Assembly (NCBI GenBank): GCA_019649035.1
Contig: BMAT01005360.1
Coordinates: 162,262-187,372, forward strand
Length of the DNA: 25,111 bases
Source of the DNA: Elysia marginata
Taxonomy: Eukaryota > Mollusca > Gastropoda > Plakobranchidae
Reading direction: 5' to 3'
The position numbers and the translations under genes were made by a program. Under the pieces are notes generated by a model, which saw only the letters and a list, made by a program, of their open reading frames with translations, made no database searches and was not told where the DNA came from. The first letter of the stretch is position 1; each line of letters starts with the position of its first letter. Below are positions 1 through 9,900 of this stretch, piece by piece.

Positions 1-849
1 TTTAATTATTCACCTCAATGTCCATGTTTCATGGACCAACTTTTGGGAATCATGCCTTATATGTAGGGGGCGAAAATCAAAGAAAAACATTTATAATTAT
101 TTTATCATTTCTAATGTTTGGTTGCCATGGAAATAGATTGTTGTAGCCGCCATATAAAATATTGGATAAAAATTGTTAACTTTAGGCCCTAAATAAGTCA
201 AAATCTAAACAATGGATTTGCATTCTGTTAAAAGCAATCAGTTATTACTATCAATTCAGAAATTTTGTCAGAAGCATTTTTTCTTTGTTCTGCTTTTTTA
301 GATTTTTTAATGAATTTCTTTAGTTTGTATAAAAGATAAAAGTGCCAAAAAGTACTTTTTTTTTTTTTTTCAAGAAAAAAAATTTGTAAAACAAACATAC
401 ATATCAAAAAAAAAACTTCTGACAAAATCGAGAATGGTGCATTGGCAAGCCATATGCAATGTTTGAAGTGAATTTATCTACAACTTTCAGGGTCCCCACC
501 AGGTCAAGAAATCTGTGAAAAGGTGGAAATTTTTTTATGTGTCGGGAAAAACAAAATGTCTTAAAGTTTTATGTTGGCTATATGCATAGGTGGGAAGGTC
601 CCGCTTTTAGCCGATTTCTGCTGAAATCTTTATTTAAAAACTTTGTTTGTAAGGCTAGATTGGCCTACCCCGGGCTTTAATCAGCAAGTCCAGAACTTCA
701 ACGAAGAGAGCTGTTGACAACTTTATTTTCTTTGCTTATCCCCTTCTATTAGATTATACATAGGAAAAATAGACAGTAGTCATTTTTTATTGATTGAAAT
801 TGAAACAATTTCTCTTTCTGTTTATCATATTTTGTTACATTTTGAGCAG
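1..849 (+). other. UHRF1: 3' part of an upstream UHRF1 intron
   Basis: AT-rich sequence with no ubiquitin-like-domain coding in any frame. It ends in a T-rich tract and the acceptor at 848-849. I see no clear repeat element here. The short minus frame at 228-425 is a low-complexity Lys/Phe frame. Confidence 0.7.
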
Positions 850-921
850 CCGCAAAGCTCGGAAGTGAAGCAAGAAGAAGACTCTGAAAACAAACCTCTG
901 CCAGAGGGACATATCTATAAG
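850..921 (+). CDS. UHRF1: UHRF1 exon a (acidic lead-in to Tudor)
   Basis: This exon gives 24 codons in phase 0 at both ends. The sequence is Glu/Ser/Lys-rich ([12 protein letters not shown]) and ends in GHIYK, which joins directly to VGDIIDARD in the next exon. Human UHRF1 has LYKVNEYVDARD at the same point. Acceptor AG is at 848-849 and donor GTAACC at 922. It corresponds to the acidic stretch between the ubiquitin-like and Tudor domains. An AG at 845-846 is the other possible acceptor, but it shifts the splice by three bases only. Confidence 0.85.
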
Positions 922-3900
922 GTAACCTTTCTTGTTATATACATGTAAGTTGTTGAAGCAATATGTCATCTCAGTCTTAAGAGTTATTTTGTAAATACAG
1001 AGTGCCTAAAATCAACTAAAAAGTGCTTGATGGTGCCAATCCACACTAGAACGAATTTGCCTTAAAATAAACATAAACCATTGTAAAAGACTATGACATG
1101 AAACAGACAAGTAGGCAGGCCTACAATTAGAAGTGTTGTGAGATAGACATAGAGGGGGAGGGTAAGTTAATGAACGAACAAATAAAATATTATAATAAAT
1201 AACATAAAGTCATAACGAAACATGATTGGAGGCGATTCTAATGCCATATTCTTTACTTAAACCCGCAAAGTTGCAAACATCTTACAAGTACTTTGTATGT
1301 AAAAATAGTTATACACACACCCACAATGCCAACATTATGGTTTGCCCGTAATTTATTTCTGTGATGCTGTATTATGCATTTTATTATTATTACTATGATT
1401 TGCTGAAAACGCTTAGACCTTTTACTACAGATAACATATTCTCAGGCTGTCATCAAATTTTTTTTTAGGTTGGCGACATTATTGATGCCCGAGATGTCTC
1501 CATGGGATGTTGGTTTGAGGCAAAAATTAAGAAGATAGAACATGGCCTGGATCCTGCTGTGCAAGAAAGACTTCATGCCCCTGCTTCTGCAGATAAAGCA
1601 GAAAGCACTTCCTCTAAGGATGGCTCGGAAGCAAGTAGTTTTAACACTCAGACAGCCTCCAGCCTTAAGACAGAGAAGACATCTGAAAATTCCTCTTGGA
1701 AGCTTGACTTCGGAGAGTCTGATGGTTTCACGTATCATGTCTACTTGGAAGAGTAGGTTTAGTTTGTAAAACATTGTAGAGGCTAAATGAAGTTGCTGGG
1801 CATTGGAATGATTAGCTTTATTTAATATGTCTTGCATTCTGTTGTAATGAGTCGTAAGTTGAAAGGCTTCGTTTGGAGATATATGCTTTTAAAGTTTAGT
1901 TGGGGGTTCAGAAGTAAAAATTTTTTAATTTTAGATATTGACGCTAAAATCATTTCTAAACAGTTTATCACCTAAGTGATGCTCAAACTTCATTATTTAG
2001 TTTTTAACCTTTAATTGGTAAGGTTGCTAAGGCCTCAATACCTTTATAATCGTCTAAACTTTAAATGCTGTTTTCTCCCCTTTCTGAATATTCACAATTC
2101 CTAACCCTGCAAACTTCAAACGGCTATAACTTCATACAGAAGCATGATAGAGCTTTTCTGTTTGTTGTATTTGAAATAAAACTTTTCTATTTGTTGTATT
2201 AGGAAGTAGAGAAAATAAGCTTTTCTGTGGTAGCAATATCTGATTACCCTCCAATTTCGACTTAAGACTCATTTGGACTGTTGCAAGACATAGGAGGAGA
2301 AAACTTGTTGACAAAATTGCTTTCAAAATAGTGCCAAAACTGAAGTGGCAGCTTGAGGACAAGTTTCTACCATTTTTGGCTTATGTCAACCACATTCCAT
2401 CCAATGTGTAAGCTTTTATACAGAGGTGCCACTTTTCCGGCAACGTTATGGGCTCCGTCAATATTCCGTCAGGGTTCAGGTAAACCTTGCTTGTCGGAAA
2501 TTAGCGAAAACAATATTGACGGAAGAGAAAAATGGAAAGAAAAAACGAGCGAAGAATTAGTCTTTATCCAGCAGTGGGAGTGAAGTCCCCTCTGTAACTG
2601 ACGGAAAATGAGCCACTGAGCATGTGCAAACAAACAATTTTATCTGGATTGCCTTACAGACCGTCTATATTGCTAATGTTAGTCATTTGTGGACTTAAAG
2701 CTCAGGAAATGACGGAATTATACATCCATATCAATGTTTTGGATGTTTTAAATAGAAAACCTTCACGATCAACGGACTTTTTATCTACACATTTGATAGA
2801 ATTTTTAGTTCTAGATCTAATCTAGATTATTAGATTTAGATCTATCTTTTCATACCAATCCTTCAAAAATGGATTTAATGTTTGTTGAACGAAATGGAAG
2901 TCAGGTTCTTAAAGAACATGACAAGAGTGAAGAGTGTTCCTAGGCGAGAACTGAAGAAAATGACTATAACAGTGAATTTCTTTTTGACTACATTCGCATG
3001 CTGTCAGGATCAGGTGTGGCATGTTATATTTCATGAAAGAGGAAAAAGGCAGTACTGGAAAGGGAAGAATTTCAGTACAGTGGTGCAACCCTAGCTAAGC
3101 CTAAACTTCATGGTAATCAATTCTTTATTTGTTTTCTCGAAATAAAGTGTCCTATGCAGTAAAATGCATTATTTTTTATCATAATAGACAACACTGACGA
3201 AATGAAGAATAATGAGCCTCATAGGAGTAGATCTAATTTGTAACTCAAATAAATAGTGACACCCCAGTGAGTAAATTCCACCTTGTGTCCTTAGAAATAA
3301 ATTTGGTAAAAATGGGTATCATCCCCTTTATTTCGTCAGTCTTGCCAGGATTATCCCGAAATTAGTTCCATGTTAATGCAAAAAACGACCAATAGAAAAA
3401 CTTAGAGTTGAAATTGGAAAGGCCTGTAGCGATGGATGGGGTCCAAAGAAAAGTTCAGGCAATTTTGTCTTGCCAAGGTGGCATCTCTGTTTTATAAAAG
3501 CCCAGTTAATGCTCTGAATATCTGAAATTGTTGGCTTTAATTATAAGTGTAAATGTAAGTAGGTTATGAAGGAACACAAAGTAGGTGGGCAGTTGACTTG
3601 AAGCAAAACTTTTCTTTAAGTTATTGATAGTAGTGTAGTATAGAACCTAAAGTAAAATCTCTTTTTTTTTTATTAAATCAGGTATCCCGAGGACATACTC
3701 AAAGTTTCTAGCATAGAGATTAAACCAAGAGCCCGCACCCTTCTTCGCTTTGAAGATGTGACAGTTGGTCAACATATCATGGCCAATTATAATTATGAAG
3801 ATCCTGAAGTTAGGGGATTTTGGTACGACTGTGTCATCACTGACAAGAGGGATGAGAGGACAAAGAAGGAACTTAAAGCAACTGTTTATGTTGGGTAAGA

Positions 3901-6900
3901 CTTAGCTATCTTTTTTAATATATATTCAGAGCTGCCAACCAGTATCAATTTCAGTATTTTAGTACCAGATTGACTACCAAAATACCGGAGTACTTATTTC
4001 AAACCTTAAATACTGAACCTATCTATGGCTTTCGAAAATATTTGTGGTCAGTAAAATGAGAGAGAAATCATAAAATCTAGGCCTGTCGGAGGTCACATGT
4101 GAAACGCACGAGGCCATCTTATTCCAAAATGTGAGTTGGTCTTTCAGGACAAACCCAAATCTTTTCTTAAGAAGACCTAGTTTAAAATTAAGAAAATTAA
4201 AATACCCAGACATAGCAACTGCAACAAGTTTAGTAACACCATCATACACGGGTCCCATGAACTAGGCTCTTCTTTGCTGCATCTCTTTCTCATTTTGAGT
4301 ACTGAAATGCTTTGGAAAATACAGAATTAAGGGCTTAAAAGTGCTAGAGCCAGTTGATTAGGGGTTGGTAGTTCTGTATATTAGCATATTAATGCTTAAC
4401 ATTTTTTTTTCATTGTCAAGGTTAAAATAAAAACTTGATTCATCCCCATTAGTAGTAATTGAGAATTTATGTTTATTTAATATTGAAATGTAATGTGTTT
4501 TTTTTCTAAACAATTTTTTCTACAATTATAGTGTTTTATGGTTACTGTGAAGAAATGTTTGCATGCTTAAAGAATAGATAAACTATCTAAAAGATGTATT
4601 TTTTATTAGTTATTAGGGGTTAAAAATGTTATAGAAACCATTAGTTTTTCTAGAAATGTAGTTGTTTTCTGTTAAGTGTTTTTTGGTGTAGTGTCTCATA
4701 AATTTTCCTTTCCTGTTTAATGTTGTTCTTATGACTCAGATATGCACCTAAGCTTGAACTACTTACAAATTTTCTCCTTGTATGTATCGTTTTTGGTAAG
4801 CTGCACTTCAAGAAAATGACTTTTTTTTCCAATTATCTTTGTCTCCAGGAATGGCCTAACCCCACTGCATAACTGCCGACTTTTGTTCATAAAAGAGCTT
4901 TTTGGCATTGAAGTCCCTGGTACACAAATAACGGAAGAAGATCTCAAAGAAGACCCTACAAATAGTGTTGAGCCAAGTTTGTACTTTCTTCATATTAAAA
5001 AAAAAAAGATTATGCACTATGAAAAGACATTAAAATAAGAGTCAAGCATTTCCTAAACTTTCATTCTTTTCTTGTAGATGACTACCATCCGATCATTCAC
5101 TTATCTGTGACAGTCATCAAGTATTGTCTGGCTACAGTCCAGTTCAGATATTTCAAAGGAAGGATTTAAGCAGAAGGGTGCCACCCTAAACTAGAAATAT
5201 TTTTGCTGGGGGCGAAAAGGAAAATGTTAATTTCTTTTCTTATTATCTTTTTTCCTTTATTCTGCTTTTTTTGTGGATCTGGAAGACAAGGCAATTTGTC
5301 CTTATTTTAGTCCTTCACTGTCAAAACATTCCCCTGAACCTTTCTAAAGAGGGTTCCCTCCTCAACCACCCTTGCTCTCAGCCTTTTCTATTCTGAGCTT
5401 TGAAATACTATTATACAGGTGAATTATATTAAATTTTTCTAGATATAAAGATCTTTCCAGCATATACGTATTTTAATGTTCTATGTAAAAAAAAACTTTT
5501 TTAGGTGAACTCATGTCATGGGATCTATTATTTTGACCCTGCTCGGGCTAGCAAGAGAATTTACCCTTGCTTAAAATACTCTAACAATAATCTTTTCAAT
5601 ATTAAAGGTTTTTTTATCTTTACTTTGATAAATCTTGCTATCTTTTAAAATTTTTCGTCTTTAAGATGTAAAAACAGTTTGTCTATTAAAAGCAGCAAAT
5701 GGACAGTAAAATATGTATGAACAGAGTGCCACAGGCTGAAGATATGACAGACTCAGAGATTGGTGTTAATCTGATTATTATTTCATCCCTTCGATTAAAT
5801 TCTTCTTATGTATGATCTAGGAAAAAATCAACCACGTTGTGACCACTGCAACGATAACCCTCGGAGAAAATGTAAGCACTGTGGATGCGTGGTTTGTGGT
5901 GAGAAAAAGGACCCTGAGAAGACAATCTTGTGTGATGAATGTGATGATGCTTTCCACATCTACTGCCTAAATCCACCCCTTGAAAAGGTCCCAGAAGAAG
6001 ATGAATGGTTTGTTTGTTTCTTTCAAATTAATGAACTTGTAAAAGATAGAATGTACTCCAGATTTCTTAATTTCTACGGTATTTGACAATTAACTGTACT
6101 GCCTACTGTTGACCACTTGGTCCCAACATGAGAGTGTCCGCTATTGGCTGCAAAAAGTGTGATTGATCTACACATTTTGTGCAAGTTGCACAAGAGTTAC
6201 AAGTTATTTTACAGTTGAAACAGGGGAGTTTTAACCCTCTCAACCCTCTGCCCCTGCAGCTGACAACCCCTCCCACCTGGGCTCCTGAGCAAAACATCTG
6301 AATTTGTAGAAACTGAATGCCTTCACTTACTTTTTCAGGAATGTTTACACTTCCAATCCTTAGAAACACAGTAAAGCTAGATTCTGGCGTAGTAAAGGTC
6401 TCTGCCTATCTGCTGTATAAATTTTCTTCAATAAGTCAAGGCCTATCTCCTCCACCACCTAGATCCTCAGGTCTAGGTCTAGGTTCATCTGTAGAACTAC
6501 ATCTTGGTCTAGAAGTGAGAACTATCAACGGTCTCATCGATGTTTCTATATAAATGGCTTTCATTGGATTCATCACAGTAGATCAAAAGGTATTCCTGAT
6601 GGAATTCACGTTCACCAGATTCAGAATGAAAAATTTGCTGCAAAGACATCGTTTCGTGAAAACAGCCTTCGTTGTCGTTTCCTAGACGACGGCCCTGGTT
6701 GCTCCAGCACTCGTTTCATGGTGAAAAATACTTCAAAATATAAAAAACCACAGCAAAAATACAATCAAATTATGCGGGGAAGCCATTTGTAAACATCTGA
6801 GCTCATGTGAACAGGAAAAGTCCAATGATCGGCCGATTATTTTTAGACTATTACACACGTCTTTTAATACACCTCTGAATACCGGGAATCTGGTAGTGAG

Positions 6901-9900
6901 TAGTTTGGTGGGGTTAAATGGTTAAATGGGACATGAGTTCTTCTTTAGATAGTTATTAATAGCTTGAGGATGCGATCTTGAGTTTTGAAAGTGTTTTGTT
7001 TTTTTTTATTCTATGCATCTAGCAGACGTTTAAAAGTTTGGAGTGTGATTTTCACCCTACACATTTTCCAATCAATGAAGTAGCCTTTAGCCATCTTATT
7101 TCTGTAAATAAACAACTCTGCTTTGTTTGTGATTGGTTTGGTCTCAGTTTTTTGGTACAGTTTTGATGCTTCAAAATGGCCTTCAACATTTTAGTTCAGT
7201 TGCTGATTTTGAAAGACACAAGCTGAGTGCCCGTTCTTCAAACAGAAAAATCGATATGCAAAGGACGTTGGAAAATGTGATGTATGATGAAGAGAGAAGA
7301 GAGAGATGGTATAATTATCATGCTTGACTCACCCTCTAGTGGACTTTGGTGTGGATATTTCGTGTTTTTCCATTTGGAGCAATGAAGTGTATGTTATCCT
7401 TTGATCTAGTTCTAGAAAGAGCAACATTGAGCATTCCATGAGTAAATACATGTTGTCTTAAATCCATATCTACACACTTCAGTGTCTCGCCTTGCGCTTA
7501 AGTGATGGTCATTGTGAAACAGGAACGGGGTGGTAACTGGCGTCCTGGAACTTGAATGGCAGTTGGGTATCGTTTGGTTCCAGTTGTATTCTAGGAATGA
7601 AACGCCATTTGCCTTTGTGTGCACCAACAGCAATTTCCACTTCAGCTACATTTGGACTGCAGTTAACCACTACACATCTGGTGCAATTGATGAGTTCTGG
7701 TGGCTTCAAAGATCTCATGAACTTTATAGGCATTCCTCGCTTTAAATGTAGAATGTGAGGAGGAAGTGCAGAAATTTCAATAGAATTGAGAAATTCAAAA
7801 GGGAATTGATCAGAATCTCCATCATTACTTATTCTATTAATGGAAACAAGGTCAAGCCATGGTCATCTGTTAACTTGTCGGACCATTTGTTGTTGATTTT
7901 GGTCACCGTGTCATTTAAAGCTGTTTAAATTGCTCTTTCTGTCAGCCACTCAGAATTCACATGATTGTCTTGAAAGTTTATGAACACTTTGTTGATCAAA
8001 TCATCCAAGTTCATAAATTCACTTTCAAAGTCACTTAATTATATGACATCGGAGGAAGAACTTAAAGGTGGAATTTATCCATTGCCTAACTTTAAGAGTA
8101 TATCAAGAAATGCTGAATCTAAATTATCCCTGATTACTCTTATATTTCTTTTGCTTTGCACAAAGAAGTTGTATTGAAAGTTTTAAATTTTATTTCTTAC
8201 ATGCTTTTTCGCAAATTCAAAGAATTTTTTATTGAAAACCGAATATGAATCAATGCAGTCGTTGAAAAGCCTTTTACAAAACAATGAAACGGCTACCAAA
8301 ATAGATAATGGATTTGCAGATGAGGAAGAAGACAACAATAGTGACATCAAATCAAGGAGAAGAGGAGAGTATATTATGGAAATGAGGTTGTAAGTTTATG
8401 GAACAGCCCTGTGTCAGCTGGTCGGTTAAAGAAGGGTTAAAGCAAGTAGAGTTCTGAGAATCATTGAGTTTTACATAGTATAAAATATTTGTAATAATCT
8501 CTCATGTTATTTCTTAAAAAGAGTTTTATCTTAAGAAAAACTTGTCCTCAGGTTTTGCCCCCGTTGTAAAACTGATGACACCACAATTGTCAAAGTTGGT
8601 GAGAAGCTCAAGGTCAGCAAAAAGAAAGCAAAAATGGCGTCTGCAACATCCACATCTGACAGAGACTGGGGGAAGGTGAGCTGCTAAATAGAACGCTTAC
8701 AATTTGACCAGGTAAAAATCAAATTTTGATTTATATAGACTAGCAAGGCCTGAGGGTTGGCTCAAAGCGTTGTCAATGCAATGCCCACTGGGGGGTGCCC
8801 ATTGAGATACGTTATTTTTAGTCATAAGCCTACAATAACCTGCGCAAATTATACAACAAGCTGTTCGGAAATGAATGGCTTTTGTTTCGCTATAATAATA
8901 AATTGATCAGCACAAAATAAACGGAGTTGTGGTCGTATGAATGCTATAGGTTGAGGGGTTCAGCGAAGATGGCTGAATGGCACCATTTTTTCTTTTTACT
9001 AACCTACTTTGCCATGATGTCTGACCAACTAAATCTGGTTCTAGCGAGATGAAATTTTTCAACCAATCAGATCAGATCTTCAATTTTGTGCCGCAACTTT
9101 CTGATTTTGTTTCGGATAACTACAAGCAGAGTCATCAGTACAGCAAAGTTAAGAATGTTTTTTAGGAGTCTTGATTCACTTTTCATTGGTTTGAACCTTG
9201 CGGACCCTGCAGGCTTATTTGAACTCTATTATATCCAAATTTCAAGCCATAATATTGAGGTTTTGTATTTCTTTATAATTTTCATAGGAGGTGACCTTGT
9301 TATTTTTACTGCCTGAGGCGATGAAACAGTATTTATCAAAACCGTGGTGCCGTCTAGCCCTAATATAGTCTACTAGAGTATTTGAAAAAAAAAATGCATG
9401 ATTTCAAGTATGAAATATGCTGTAACTTTTCTCATTGCTTGTCTGATTGAAAAAATGAAAAAATCAGTGTTATTATGTTGAAATGCTCTTTTAAATTAAC
9501 ATCTTAAAATGCATTTTTGATTGAAATTGATTTTTCATCAGGCCTTGCTATATAGAGTGCTGATTAATTTGACCAGGTAAAGTGAATATAGATTTATATA
9601 GACTGCTGATGAATTTGACCTGATAAAAATGAATTTAGGTTTATGTAGACTGCTGATAAATTTGACCTGATAAAAATGAATTTAGATTTGTACAGACTGC
9701 TGATTAATTTGACCAGGTAAAAATGAATTTAGATTATTATGTTTTCCAACATGTAAAGGATTCTTGCTTTGTCTTATTCTTTACCCTCGTGTGGCAGTCA
9801 GTTTGATTTCATTTTCATGTTAAATGTTATAATTACAGGGATACAAGTTTTCCGATTTTAGCAGGAATTCCGATTTTTTGGCAGTTTTCTTTAGCTATAA

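Larger units (their letters stand above)
6008..8551 (+). other. UHRF1: UHRF1 intron 5
   Basis: It holds the Helitron fragment at 7336-8126 and a small acidic open frame at 8253-8393. Between 6090 and 7330 the sequence is less AT-rich in places, with a GGTCTAGGTCTAGG short repeat near 6473. Its open frames (for example 7133-7327, plus) match nothing I recognise. Confidence 0.6.

Noticed and set aside
1442-1837. 131-codon minus-strand open frame
   Set aside because: It lies antisense over UHRF1 exon b, whose plus-strand translation matches the Tudor domain; it is a shadow frame.
4977-4982. Donor of exon d at 4981 (GTACTT) instead of 4977
   Set aside because: It would leave two bases and put the PHD exon out of frame; the donor at 4977 gives an Arg codon and the conserved [10 protein letters not shown] junction.
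6103-6369. Minus frame with Cys-rich segment [10 protein letters not shown]
   Set aside because: The cysteines suggest a zinc finger at first sight, but spacing fits no family I know and neighbouring frames show no continuation.
7133-7327. 64-codon plus frame ending [10 protein letters not shown]
   Set aside because: Protein-like composition but no recognised family, no splice link in phase to UHRF1, and it lies next to a Helitron relic; kept only as part of intron 5.
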